From the NCBI RefSeq assembly GCF_902459565.1, contig NZ_CABPSN010000003.1, forward strand, positions 62,001-126,000: a stretch of 64,000 nucleotides of DNA, given 5' to 3'. The stretch's first letter is position 1. Each line of letters opens with the position of its first letter. The notes below the pieces were generated by a model. That model made no database searches and had not been told where the DNA came from. It worked only from the letters and a program-made list of their open reading frames with translations. The stretch is from Pandoraea aquatica (GTDB taxonomy: Bacteria; Pseudomonadota; Gammaproteobacteria; Burkholderiales; Burkholderiaceae). Both the position numbers and the translations under genes were made by a program. Positions 48,074 through 56,846 of this stretch are shown one piece after another.

Positions 48074-49065
48074 TGGACGGCGTCGACGCCGAGGTGCTGG
48101 ACACCATCGCGCGCTGGCAGTCGCAGGGCGACGACGTGTTGCTTGCGACCGTCGCCCGCACGTGGGGCTCGGCGCCGCGTCCGGTCGGCGCGATGATGGC
48201 GCTGACCCCGCGCGGACGCGTCGCCGGATCGGTCTCGGGCGGTTGCATCGAAGACGATCTGCTCGCGAAGGTCGCGGGCGGCTTTCGCCCGGGGCTGCGT
48301 CCGCATGTGCAGACGTACGGCCTGACTGCCGACGAAGCGCATCGGTTCGGTCTGCCGTGCGGTGGCACGTTGGAACTCGTCATCGAACGTGTCACACCGC
48401 GCAGTGCGCTCGATGCCATGTGCTCAGCCATCGCGGCCGGCCGTCTCGGCGTCCGCGAGCTCGATCTGCGCACCGGACAGGCGCGCGTGCGCAGCGTCGG
48501 TCAACCGGCGGCGTTCGCCTATACGCCGACGCGGCTATCGGTCCCGTTTGGGCCGCGCTGGCGAATCATCGTGATCGGCGACGGGCAACTGACGCAGCAT
48601 CTCGTGCACATGGCGTTGCCGCTGGGCTATCAGATCGTGATCTGCGACCCGCGCGACATTCATGACGATCACGACTGCGCGCAGGAGACACACCCACTCG
48701 TCACACGCACGAAGGAGATGCCGGACGATCTCATCGTGCGTCTGCGTCCCGATGGCAATACGGCCATCGTGGCCCTCACACACGATCCCAAACTCGACGA
48801 TATGGCGCTGCTCGAAGCGCTGAAGTCCGAGGCGTTCTATGTCGGTGCGATTGGCTCGCATCGCAATCAGGCGTCGCGGCGCGAGCGGCTGGCGATGTTC
48901 GATCTGACCACCACGCAGATCGAGCGATTGCATGGACCTGTCGGCTTGCCGCTCGGCTCGCGCACGCCGCCCGAGATTGCGCTGGCGATTCTGGCGCAGA
49001 TGACGGCGTTGCGCAATGGCGTCAGGTATGGAGCCGAGGTGCACCTTCGTGATAGGGCGGCGTGA
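48073..49065 (+). CDS. XdhC/CoxI-family molybdenum cofactor insertion factor
   Basis: The 330-residue protein has an N-terminal XdhC_CoxI part (VLLATVARTWGSAPRPVGAM, SGGCIEDDLLAKVAGG) and a C-terminal Rossmann fold (GDGQLTQHLVHMALPLGYQI, ALTHDPKLDDMALLEAL, VGAIGSHRNQASRRERL). XdhC proteins bind the molybdenum cofactor, help its sulfuration and insert it into the apoenzyme. Its ATG overlaps the hydroxylase TAA by one base, as expected for a dedicated maturase. The gene order small subunit, large subunit, XdhC is typical. Confidence 0.93.
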   Translation: MDGVDAEVLDTIARWQSQGDDVLLATVARTWGSAPRPVGAMMALTPRGRVAGSVSGGCIEDDLLAKVAGGFRPGLRPHVQTYGLTADEAHRFGLPCGGTLELVIERVTPRSALDAMCSAIAAGRLGVRELDLRTGQARVRSVGQPAAFAYTPTRLSVPFGPRWRIIVIGDGQLTQHLVHMALPLGYQIVICDPRDIHDDHDCAQETHPLVTRTKEMPDDLIVRLRPDGNTAIVALTHDPKLDDMALLEALKSEAFYVGAIGSHRNQASRRERLAMFDLTTTQIERLHGPVGLPLGSRTPPEIALAILAQMTALRNGVRYGAEVHLRDRAA

Positions 49066-49132
49066 GGGTGTGCCGTACTTGCAGTCGATGTTTGAAATGT
49101 AATTCGTAGTCCAATATAAAAAAGGGAATGTC

Positions 49133-50188
49133 ATGAAACGCAAGGTTTGGATGGCAATGGCACTGACGCTCGCGGCAGGCGGCGTCAAGGCGGACGGGTT
49201 GCAGATTTACGGGATTCTCGACAACAGCGTCGAATATCTCAGCAACGCCGGGGTCGGTGCGAACGGCAGCAAGCAGTCGGTCGTGCGCGCGAGCAACGGA
49301 TCTCAGGTGCAGAACCGCTTCGGCTTCAAGGGGTCGGAAGATCTCGGCGGTGGCCTCAAGGCCATCATGCAGCTGGAGTCCGGCTTCAACCTGAACAACG
49401 GCGTGTTGCAGCAGGGCGGGCGGATGTTCGGTCGTCAGGCCTACGTGGGGTTACAGAACGAATGGGGCGCGCTGACCGTTGGCCGTCAGAAAAATCTGAT
49501 TTACGACGCATTCCTCGAACTCGACCCGCTCGGTTATTACAGCTATGCGTTGCCCGCACTCGACGCGCAGTTCGCGGGGAAGGCGGATAACTCGATCAAG
49601 TACGCTGGCAACTTCAATGGCTTCAAGGTCGCCGGTCTGTTCTCGACGGGCTACGACGGTACCATCGCCAACGGCGGACAAGTGCCGGGCGAGTGGCGCG
49701 TGGGCAAGGAATACAGCGTGTCGGTGGGTTACGCCAATGGGCCGCTGAATGTCTCACTCGTGTACGACCAGCAGCAGGGCACGGCCATCGCGACGCAGGG
49801 CAACACGACGCAGCGTGTGGCCGCCGGTGCGAGCTACGCGATCGGTAACTTCAAGCCCTATGTCGGTTATCAGTGGTATCTGAGCAATGTGCCGGGGGTG
49901 GCAGCACGTAATGAGTTGTACTTCGCCGGATTGCAGTATCGTCCGGTGACGGAGGTGATTCTCTCGGGCGCGATCTTCTACAACAACATCACGTCGACGA
50001 ATCAGCATCCGTATCTGTTGGCGGCGAACGCGGCGTATCTGCTGTCCAAACGCACGCAGTTGTTTGCCGAAGTGGGCTTCTCGCGTAATCAGAACGGCTC
50101 GAATCTGGGCGTGACCGGTTATGGAATGAGCATCGTGCCAGGCAGCAATCAGCTCGGCGTGGCCGTGGGGCTGTCGCATTACTTCTGA
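49133..50188 (+). CDS. Gram-negative porin (Burkholderia type 4)
   Basis: The 351-residue protein has a signal peptide (MKRKVWMAMALTLAAGGVKA, cleavage about residue 20), then DGLQIYGILDNSVEYLSNAG, a general porin N-terminus. RFGFKGSEDLGGGLKAIMQL and QAYVGLQNEWGALTVGRQ are hallmark strands, and the chain ends in LSHYF with the terminal Phe needed for insertion. It forms a trimeric outer-membrane channel. It lies 67 bases after the XdhC gene, so a link with uptake of the hydroxylase substrate is possible. AAGGGA before the ATG is a good ribosome binding site. A bidirectional terminator follows. Confidence 0.9.
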   Translation: MKRKVWMAMALTLAAGGVKADGLQIYGILDNSVEYLSNAGVGANGSKQSVVRASNGSQVQNRFGFKGSEDLGGGLKAIMQLESGFNLNNGVLQQGGRMFGRQAYVGLQNEWGALTVGRQKNLIYDAFLELDPLGYYSYALPALDAQFAGKADNSIKYAGNFNGFKVAGLFSTGYDGTIANGGQVPGEWRVGKEYSVSVGYANGPLNVSLVYDQQQGTAIATQGNTTQRVAAGASYAIGNFKPYVGYQWYLSNVPGVAARNELYFAGLQYRPVTEVILSGAIFYNNITSTNQHPYLLAANAAYLLSKRTQLFAEVGFSRNQNGSNLGVTGYGMSIVPGSNQLGVAVGLSHYF

Positions 50189-50211
50189 TTCGACACCGGC
50201 TGGGCAAAGTA

Positions 50212-50239
50212 AAAAAGGACACCCGAGGGTGTCCTTTTT
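50212..50239. terminator. Bidirectional terminator between porin and purH
   Basis: AAAAAGGACACCC (50212-50224) and GGGTGTCCTTTTT (50227-50239) form a perfect 13-bp stem with a 2-base loop. The convergent genes end on either side. Confidence 0.85.
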
Positions 50240-50265
50240 CTCATCACGCTTATCGCGATCCGTGC

Positions 50266-51831
50266 TTAGTGACGGAAGTGGCGCGTGCCCGTCATCAGCA
50301 TGGCGACGTTGCGTTCGTCGGCAGCGGCGATGACTTCGTCGTCGCGCATCGAGCCGCCCGGGTGGATCACGCAGGTCGCGCCAGCATCGACCACCACGTC
50401 GAGGCCATCACGGAACGGGAAGAAGGCGTCCGACGCCACGGCCGAGCCGTTCAGCGAGAGACCGGCGTTTTGCGCCTTGATGCTGGCGATGCGGGCCGAG
50501 TCCACACGGCTCATCTGACCGGCACCCACGCCCAGCGTCATGCCGCCGGCGCAGAACACGATGGCGTTCGATTTGACGTACTTCGCCACGCGCCATGCGA
50601 ACAGCAGGTCTTCCATTTCCTTGGGCGTCGGGTGACGCTTCGTGACCACGCGCAGTTCATGCGGTGCCACGTTCTTCGAGTCCGTCGACTGGACGAGCAG
50701 GCCACCGCCCACGCGCTTGAAGTCGTACTGATTCACGCCAGCGCCCATCGGCACTTCCAGCAGACGCACGTTCTGCTTGGCGGCGAACACCTGCTTCGCG
50801 GCGTCGGTGAACGACGGCGCGAGGAGCACTTCCACGAACTGCTTGGCGACGGCTTGCGCAGCCGTTTCGTCGACTTCGCGGTTGAAGGCGATGATGCCGC
50901 CGAAGGCCGACGTCGGATCCGTCTGGAAAGCCTTGGCGTACGCTTCGGCGGGCGAAGCCGCCACGGCCACGCCGCACGGATTCGCGTGCTTGATGATGAC
51001 GCAAGCCGGGGCTTCGAACGTCTTCACGCATTCCCACGCAGCGTCGGCGTCGGCGATGTTGTTGTACGACAGTTCCTTGCCTTGCAACTGACGGTAGTTC
51101 GCGAGCGACCCTTCCGGCGTGACGATGTCGCGGTAGAACGCGGCGCTCTGGTGCGGGTTCTCGCCGTAGCGCATGTCCTGCACCTTGGTGTAAGCCAGGT
51201 TCAGCGTGGCCGGGTAGGCCGAGCGCTCGTCGTGACGCAGCGACTCGCCGAGGCTCGTCAGGTAGTTCGTGATCGCGCCGTCGTACTGGGCGGTGTGCGC
51301 GAACACCTTGGTCGCCAGACGGAAGTTCGTGGTGTATCCGACGGTGTTGTTGTTCGCCTTCATTTCGTCGAGCACCACGGCGTAGTCGGCCGGGTCGACG
51401 ATGACGGTGACGTCACGATGGTTCTTCGCGGCCGAGCGCAGCATGGTCGGTCCGCCGATGTCGATGTTCTCGATGGCGTCTTCGAGCGAGCAGTCGTCTT
51501 TGGCAACGGTCTGAACGAACGGGTACAGGTTCACGACGAGCAGGTCGATCGTCGGAATGCCGTGCGTGTCGAGGGCGGCCATGTGCTCGGGCAGGTCGCG
51601 ACGCGCCAGAATGCCGCCGTGCACCTTCGGATGCAGCGTCTTCACGCGCCCGTCGAGCATTTCCGGGAAGCCGGTGTAGTCGGCCACTTCGGTCACTTTC
51701 AGACCGGCGTCAGCCAGCAATTTGGCGGTGCCGCCGGTGGAGAGAATCGACACGCCTTGGGCTGCGAGCGACTTGGCGAAGTCGACGATGCCGGTCTTGT
51801 CGGAGACGGAAATGAGAGCTTGCTTGATCAT
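50266..51831 (-). CDS. purH: Bifunctional AICAR transformylase / IMP cyclohydrolase
   Basis: PurH catalyses the last two steps of purine synthesis: formylation of AICAR and ring closure to IMP. The 521-residue protein has the N-terminal cyclohydrolase (MGS-like) domain, about 1-150, with [32 protein letters not shown] and [16 protein letters not shown]. The C-terminal transformylase domain has [27 protein letters not shown] and [20 protein letters not shown]. The gene is the last in the dusB-fis-purH series, 110 bases after fis. Confidence 0.97.
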   Translation of the reverse strand: MIKQALISVSDKTGIVDFAKSLAAQGVSILSTGGTAKLLADAGLKVTEVADYTGFPEMLDGRVKTLHPKVHGGILARRDLPEHMAALDTHGIPTIDLLVVNLYPFVQTVAKDDCSLEDAIENIDIGGPTMLRSAAKNHRDVTVIVDPADYAVVLDEMKANNNTVGYTTNFRLATKVFAHTAQYDGAITNYLTSLGESLRHDERSAYPATLNLAYTKVQDMRYGENPHQSAAFYRDIVTPEGSLANYRQLQGKELSYNNIADADAAWECVKTFEAPACVIIKHANPCGVAVAASPAEAYAKAFQTDPTSAFGGIIAFNREVDETAAQAVAKQFVEVLLAPSFTDAAKQVFAAKQNVRLLEVPMGAGVNQYDFKRVGGGLLVQSTDSKNVAPHELRVVTKRHPTPKEMEDLLFAWRVAKYVKSNAIVFCAGGMTLGVGAGQMSRVDSARIASIKAQNAGLSLNGSAVASDAFFPFRDGLDVVVDAGATCVIHPGGSMRDDEVIAAADERNVAMLMTGTRHFRH

Positions 51832-51941
51832 GACGGACGGTAGTGAAGCGGCAAAAACGGGCGGTTAATCGCGGATTAGTACAGGGCACGGATTAGCACA
51901 GGGCCGGTAAGGCCGGGCGGCGAATGTCGCCGCCGCAGCCC

Positions 51942-52175
51942 TTACAGCAGGCCGTGCTGCTGCAACTTCTTGCGCAGCGTGTTGCGGTTGATCCCCAGAT
52001 ATTCCGCGGCGAGCGACTGGTTGCCGTCGGCCTTGCCGAGCACGAACTCGAGCAGGGGTTTTTCGACGACGGAAACGACCATATCGTAGACATCGTGTGG
52101 CCGTGCGCCGTCCAGATCCCGGAAATACATATCCAGACTGTCGCGCACAGATTGTTCTATGTTTGCTTTGCTCAT
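51942..52175 (-). CDS. fis: Fis-family DNA-binding nucleoid protein
   Basis: The 77-residue protein ends in the Fis helix-turn-helix NQSLAAEYLGINRNTLRKKL (about 52-71). The N-terminal part has a short hydrophobic helix used for dimer formation (VYDMVVSVVEKPLLEFVLG). Fis bends DNA and controls rRNA and growth-phase genes in E. coli; the beta-proteobacterial protein is shorter, so roles may differ. Its ATG overlaps the dusB stop as ATGA, so the two are translated together, as in E. coli where dusB-fis also form an operon. Confidence 0.95.
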   Translation of the reverse strand: MSKANIEQSVRDSLDMYFRDLDGARPHDVYDMVVSVVEKPLLEFVLGKADGNQSLAAEYLGINRNTLRKKLQQHGLL

Positions 52176-53200
52176 GCGGCTAATAGCTCCCTCGGAGATT
52201 CTTGTTCATAGCAGAGGCGGTCCGAGTGCACCTTCTGCTCTTCGAAAAACGCGTTGACCGCAGCCAACTGTTCCTGCGTGGTGTCGAGCGTATTCATACG
52301 CTGGCGGAACGTGGCTGCCCCCGGCAGGCCACGCGAATACCACGCGATGTGCTTCCGCGCGGTCCGCACACCGGTGTACTCCCCGTAGAACTCGTAATGG
52401 TCCACGAGGTGTTCGTTCATGATCTGCTGGATCTCGTCGACGCGCGGCGGCAAGGCGATCTCGCCCGTCGTGAGAAAGAGTTCGATGTCGCGGAAGAGCC
52501 ACGGACGTCCCTGTGCCGCGCGGCCGATCATGATGGCGTCTGCGCCCGTGACTTCGAGCACGTGCTTTGCCTTCTGCGCCGAAGCGATGTCGCCGTTGGC
52601 CACCACCGGGATGCGTGCCGCAGCCTTCACGGCGGCGATGGTCTCGTACTCGGCGTCGCCGTGGTACAGGTCGGCGCGCGTGCGGCCGTGCACGGTCAGC
52701 ATGCTGATGCCGCACTCTTCGGCGATGCGCGCCACCGTGAGCGCATTCTTGTGTTCGCGGTCCCAGCCCGTGCGAATCTTCAGCGTAACGGGCACGACAT
52801 CACCTACGGCACCGACGACGGCGGACACGATACGGGCGACCAGCGGCTCGTTCTGCAACAGCGCCGATCCGGCGGCAACGTTACAGACCTTCTTGGCCGG
52901 GCAACCCATGTTGATGTCGATGATCTGCGCACCGCGTTCGACGTTGTAGCGCGCGGCTTCGGCCATCATCTCGGGGTCGGCCCCGGCGATCTGCACCGAA
53001 ATCGGGGCCACTTCGCCCGCGTGATTCGCGCGACGCATCGTCTTCTCGCTCTTCCAAAGCTGCGCGTTGGACGCCACCATTTCCGACACGGCATAGCCCG
53101 CGCCCAGTCGTTTGCACAACTGGCGGAACGGACGGTCCGTCACACCCGCCATGGGGGCGACGAACAGGTTATTGCGGAGTTCGTGGGGACCGATACGCAC
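52172..53200 (-). CDS. dusB: tRNA-dihydrouridine synthase B
   Basis: DusB reduces uridine to dihydrouridine in tRNA with FMN and NADPH. The 342-residue protein has NNLFVAPMAGVTDRPFRQL at the N-terminus, the catalytic Cys100 in IDINMGCPAKKV, and LKIRTGW. The flavin-site residues lie in TVHGRTRADLYHG and VVANGDIASAQ. The start is GTG at 53200 without a clear ribosome binding site, chosen because it gives MRIGPHELRNNLFVAPMAG as in relatives. It is the first gene of the dusB-fis unit. Confidence 0.95.
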   Translation of the reverse strand: MRIGPHELRNNLFVAPMAGVTDRPFRQLCKRLGAGYAVSEMVASNAQLWKSEKTMRRANHAGEVAPISVQIAGADPEMMAEAARYNVERGAQIIDINMGCPAKKVCNVAAGSALLQNEPLVARIVSAVVGAVGDVVPVTLKIRTGWDREHKNALTVARIAEECGISMLTVHGRTRADLYHGDAEYETIAAVKAAARIPVVANGDIASAQKAKHVLEVTGADAIMIGRAAQGRPWLFRDIELFLTTGEIALPPRVDEIQQIMNEHLVDHYEFYGEYTGVRTARKHIAWYSRGLPGAATFRQRMNTLDTTQEQLAAVNAFFEEQKVHSDRLCYEQESPRELLAA

Positions 53201-53352
53201 GATGAAGGGGAAAAGCCGGAAAAAAGATCGCTATTTTACTGCGAAAACCCGCCCTCGTCGCCTAAAAAATGTGCAAAGTTCCGGGCGGGCCCGTCTGGGC
53301 TGCACCGGAAAGACTTCGGGAGACGCCCGGTGAGGGGCGTGAGATCTCGGGG

Positions 53353-54690
53353 TTAGCCGCGCTGGCCGAACATCATCTGTCGGGCGAAGGCGGTTTTGAG
53401 CGGGGGAACGAGATCGAGGCTGGCCAGTGCCATGCCGCGCGCGAGGGCGACCGGGGCGGCGTCGATGCCGAACAGGCGGGGCAGCAGATCGGTGATGCGA
53501 ATCGTCAGTCCCCGGTCTGCGCGACGGCGTCGGGCGAAGGCGGTCAGTGCGGCAGGACCTGCTACGCCCTGATGCGTCGTACCGGCGCTGGAATGGCGAA
53601 CGAGGCAGTCAGCGAGGTCGAACGCGTCGCGCAAGCCGAGGTTCAGGCCCTGACCGGCCACGGGGTGAAGCGTCTGGGCGGCGTTGCCGATGGCAGCGAC
53701 ACGGCCGTCGACCACCTGACCCAGCGCATTCAGACCGAGCGGGAAGCCCGCGCGTCCGGTAATCGAGGTAAAGCGGCCCATGCGGTCGCCGAATGCCTTG
53801 TGCAGTTCGGCGAGAAACTGAGCGTCGTCCAACGCGCGGCGACGGCTGGCTTCGGCATTCGAGCAGCACCACACGAGCGCGTAGCCGTTCTCCTGCGGGA
53901 GGAGCGCCACGGGACCGTCGGACGTAAAACGCTCCCATGCCCAGCCGATGCGCGGACGCTCGCACGTCACGAAGCCGACCAGCGCCGTCTGACCGTAATC
54001 GCGCGTGCGCGGCCGTGCCGTCTGACCTTCGAACAATCCGCCTTCCGCGTTGACGGCGAGCGTGGCGTGCAGCGTGTGCACGTGATCGCCGCTCGCGCCT
54101 TCAAGCGTGAGGGTGACCTGCTGGGCGTCCTGACGCAGCGCGATGGCGCGATACGGGCGGAAGTGGTGCAGTCCCGGTGCGTCGCTGTCGAGCACGCTGA
54201 GCGCAGACGCTTGCGAGGCATGCTCGACGCGCGTCGGCAACTGTGCCATCGCGGTATCGAGCGCACGCATGAGCGCGCCGTAACGCACCACGTAGCCGAG
54301 GGCCGGCACGCTGTGATCGAGGGCGTCGATCTCGGTGCTGCCGAAACGTTGCGCTTGCGAGACGTGAATGTGCTGAATCGGTGTGCTTGGCAACGCTGTG
54401 CGCTCGCGCGGCCATGCCCCGGCGCGCGCGAGAATTTCGCGGCTGCCGTGGGAGAGGGCGAGCGTGCGCGGGTCGTCGTAGCTGGCTTGCGCGCCACGCC
54501 CGTCCACCAGCGCCACGCGCAAGTGCGGTGCGCGTTGCGCGAGCAACAGCGCGAGCGCCGTGCCGACCGGACCCGCACCCACGATGGCGACGTCGAAACG
54601 CGCGGCGGGCCGTTCGGTCGCCGCGCGTTGCTCGGAAGCGGTGGAGGTGGCGGAGGTGTCGGCGTTGCCGGAAACCTGTGCGTTCGTCAT
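53353..54690 (-). CDS. ubiH: UbiH/UbiF/VisC-type FAD monooxygenase (ubiquinone biosynthesis)
   Basis: The 445-residue protein has a 30-residue Ser/Thr/Ala leader, then the FAD-binding VAIVGAGPVGTALALLLAQ (GxGxxG at 38-43). Other motifs are DDPRTLALSHGSREILARAG and GNAAQTLHPVAGQGLNLG, the second FAD motif of ubiquinone hydroxylases. It should hydroxylate the ring during ubiquinone synthesis. UbiH, UbiF and UbiI are hard to tell apart by eye, so the symbol is tentative. It follows pepP with 21 bases between, a conserved pairing (pepP-ubiH) in proteobacteria. Confidence 0.88.
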   Translation of the reverse strand: MTNAQVSGNADTSATSTASEQRAATERPAARFDVAIVGAGPVGTALALLLAQRAPHLRVALVDGRGAQASYDDPRTLALSHGSREILARAGAWPRERTALPSTPIQHIHVSQAQRFGSTEIDALDHSVPALGYVVRYGALMRALDTAMAQLPTRVEHASQASALSVLDSDAPGLHHFRPYRAIALRQDAQQVTLTLEGASGDHVHTLHATLAVNAEGGLFEGQTARPRTRDYGQTALVGFVTCERPRIGWAWERFTSDGPVALLPQENGYALVWCCSNAEASRRRALDDAQFLAELHKAFGDRMGRFTSITGRAGFPLGLNALGQVVDGRVAAIGNAAQTLHPVAGQGLNLGLRDAFDLADCLVRHSSAGTTHQGVAGPAALTAFARRRRADRGLTIRITDLLPRLFGIDAAPVALARGMALASLDLVPPLKTAFARQMMFGQRG

Positions 54691-54711
54691 CAGCCGTGAG
54701 TCCGTGACGCG

Positions 54712-56043
54712 TCAGCCGCGCATCAGCGCTTCGATGTCGTCGGCGTCGACCGGCACGTCGCGCGTGAGCAACGTGCAGCCGTCGGCAGTCACCACGGCGT
54801 CGTCTTCGATGCGAATGCCGATGTTCCAGTAACGCTCGTCGACGTCCGGCCCCGGACGCACGTAGATGCCCGGCTCGATGGTCGTCACCATGTTGGCGGC
54901 CAGCGTGCGCCACGGACGCTCGCCGTTCGGGCCATCTTCACGGTATTCGCCGCAGTCGTGCACGTCCATGCCGATCCAGTGGCCGGTACGGTGCATGTAG
55001 AAGCGGCTGTAGGCCTTGTTGGCGATGACGTCGTCCAGACTGCCCGCCGTGTCGCGCTTGAGCAGGCCCGTGTCGAGCATGCCCTGCGCGAGCACGCGAA
55101 CGGCAGCCTCGTGTGGCGCGTCGAAGCGTGCACCAGCGCGCGTGGCGTCGATGGCGGCTTGCTGCGAGGCCAGCACGATGTCGTAAAGCTCGCGCTGGGC
55201 CGGCGTGAACTTGCCGTTGGCCGGGAACGTGCGAGTGATGTCTGAGGCGTAGCCGTCGAGTTCGCAGGCGGCGTCGATCAGCACGAGATCGCCGTCGCGC
55301 AGCTCGGCGTCGCCCGCGCGATAGTGCAGCACCGTGGCGTTCGCACCGGTGGCGACGATCGAGCCGTACGCCGGGAATTGCGAGCCGTTGCGGCGGAATT
55401 CATACAGCAGCTCGGCTTCGAGATGGTATTCGCGCAGGCCCACTTTCGATGCCTTCATGGCGCGCACATGGGCGTCGGCGGAAATCTTGCCAGCACGCGC
55501 CATGATGGCCAGTTCGGTGCTGTCCTTGATCAGACGCATCTCGTCGAGAATCCCGCGGATGTCGCGCGCGGCCGACGGTGCCGACACGCCGGTGCGGCTC
55601 TGCGCACGCACGGCGTTCAGCCAGTGACGCACCTGACGGTCCTGCTGTGCGGATGCGCCCAGTGCGTAGAACAGGGCGGGTGCGTCGGCCAGCAACTGCG
55701 GCAGACGCGTGTCGATTTCGTCGATGGGATAGGCGGCGTCGAAGCCGAAGGTCTCGCGTGCGGCGTCCGGGCCGAAGCGATAGCCGTCCCAGATCTCGCG
55801 CTCTTCGTTCTTCGCGCGGCAAAACAGAATCGAATGCCCCGTACGGCTGTCGAGGACGACCACCGCTTCCGGCTCCGTGAAGCCCGACAGGTAATAGAAG
55901 TAGCTGTCGTGACGATACGGGTAGTCGCTGTCGCGGTTGCGCGGCACTTCCGGCGCCGTGGGCAGGATGGCGACGCCGCCACCGGCCTTGCGCATCTGTT
56001 CGATGACTCGCTCGCGGCGGGCACGGTACGGGGAATCAGACAT
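54712..56043 (-). CDS. pepP: Xaa-Pro aminopeptidase P
   Basis: PepP removes the first residue of peptides with proline in position 2. The 443-residue protein has an N-terminal domain (YRARRERVIEQM, YYLSGFTEPEAVVVLDS) and a C-terminal pita-bread domain with two metals. The ligands are visible as LVLIDAACELDGYASDITRTF (two Asp, here split), MHRTGHWIGMDVHD (His), TTIEPGIYV (Glu) and IGIRIEDDAVV (Glu). ATG at 56043 was chosen because GGAG lies eight bases upstream; the frame is open to 56229 but overlaps the murU stop. Confidence 0.95.
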   Translation of the reverse strand: MSDSPYRARRERVIEQMRKAGGGVAILPTAPEVPRNRDSDYPYRHDSYFYYLSGFTEPEAVVVLDSRTGHSILFCRAKNEEREIWDGYRFGPDAARETFGFDAAYPIDEIDTRLPQLLADAPALFYALGASAQQDRQVRHWLNAVRAQSRTGVSAPSAARDIRGILDEMRLIKDSTELAIMARAGKISADAHVRAMKASKVGLREYHLEAELLYEFRRNGSQFPAYGSIVATGANATVLHYRAGDAELRDGDLVLIDAACELDGYASDITRTFPANGKFTPAQRELYDIVLASQQAAIDATRAGARFDAPHEAAVRVLAQGMLDTGLLKRDTAGSLDDVIANKAYSRFYMHRTGHWIGMDVHDCGEYREDGPNGERPWRTLAANMVTTIEPGIYVRPGPDVDERYWNIGIRIEDDAVVTADGCTLLTRDVPVDADDIEALMRG

Positions 56044-56095
56044 CGCGGGCTCCATTTCGGGGTATTGGTTCGAGTTCAGACGTATTGACCTGCGT

Positions 56096-56836
56096 TCAGG
56101 CGATTCTACTGCCGGGCGAGCGTGCGTGCCCGGCGCGCACTTCGGCGTCCAGTGCATCGAGCTGCGCCGGGGTGCCGACGTTTTCCCAAACGCCGTCGAA
56201 GCGCTCGCCGCTCGCGTGTCCTGCGGCAATCGCGCGCTGGTACAGCGGCGTGAGCGCCAGGCGCGTGCCCGGGGCGATGCCGTCGAACAGGCGCAGGTCG
56301 TACAGGGCGATGTTGCCGAACGTCAGCGACTCGGCTGTCGCGGGCGCGGCGTCGCGCAGGAAGAGATGGCCTGTCGCGTCGAGCGCGAAGTCGCCCGTCG
56401 GATGGAAGGCGGGATTCGGCACCATCACCAGATGCATGCCCGGCGTGGGTTGCGCGGCAAGGCGCTCGGCCTGCGCGCGAAGCGTGGCGTAATCGAAGTC
56501 GGTGAAGATGTCGCCCGACACCGCCAGAAATACGTTCCCGTCACCTTCGAGCAACGCGCGCGCTTGGGCGATGCCGCCTGCCGTCTCCAGCGCTTCGGCT
56601 TCGGCCGAGTACGCCAGGTGCACGCCGTAGGTGCTGCCGTCGCCGAGGGTGGTTTCGATCTGAGCGCCCAGCCAGGCGTGATTGATCACGATTTGCGTGA
56701 AACCCGCGCGGGCCAGCGCTTCGATCTGCCACACGATGATCGGCTTGCCGCCAACGGTGAGCAAAGGCTTGGGCGTCGTGTCGGTGAGCGGACGCATGCG
56801 TTCGCCGCGCCCGGCAGCGAAGATCATCGCTTTCAT
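56096..56836 (-). CDS. murU: N-acetylmuramate alpha-1-phosphate uridylyltransferase
   Basis: The 246-residue sugar nucleotidyltransferase starts MKAMIFAAGRGERMRPLTDT, with the GxGxRxxPLT loop at 9-18 and TPKPLL. VFLAVSGDIFTDFDY is the metal and nucleotide motif. It matches MurU, which converts MurNAc-1-phosphate to UDP-MurNAc in the recycling pathway described in Pseudomonas putida. The kinase gene for the preceding step lies 10 bases upstream, and mpl elsewhere in this window reuses the peptide. The function is inferred from this pairing. Confidence 0.9.
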   Translation of the reverse strand: MKAMIFAAGRGERMRPLTDTTPKPLLTVGGKPIIVWQIEALARAGFTQIVINHAWLGAQIETTLGDGSTYGVHLAYSAEAEALETAGGIAQARALLEGDGNVFLAVSGDIFTDFDYATLRAQAERLAAQPTPGMHLVMVPNPAFHPTGDFALDATGHLFLRDAAPATAESLTFGNIALYDLRLFDGIAPGTRLALTPLYQRAIAAGHASGERFDGVWENVGTPAQLDALDAEVRAGHARSPGSRIA

Positions 56837-56846
56837 GAGCGATGCC

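Noticed and set aside
49092-49120. TTGAAA and TATAAA, 17 bases apart, before the porin gene
   Set aside because: It looks like a good promoter, but the start would fall at about 49127, inside or after the AAGGGA ribosome binding site. An mRNA from it could not use that site, so I do not list it as the porin promoter.
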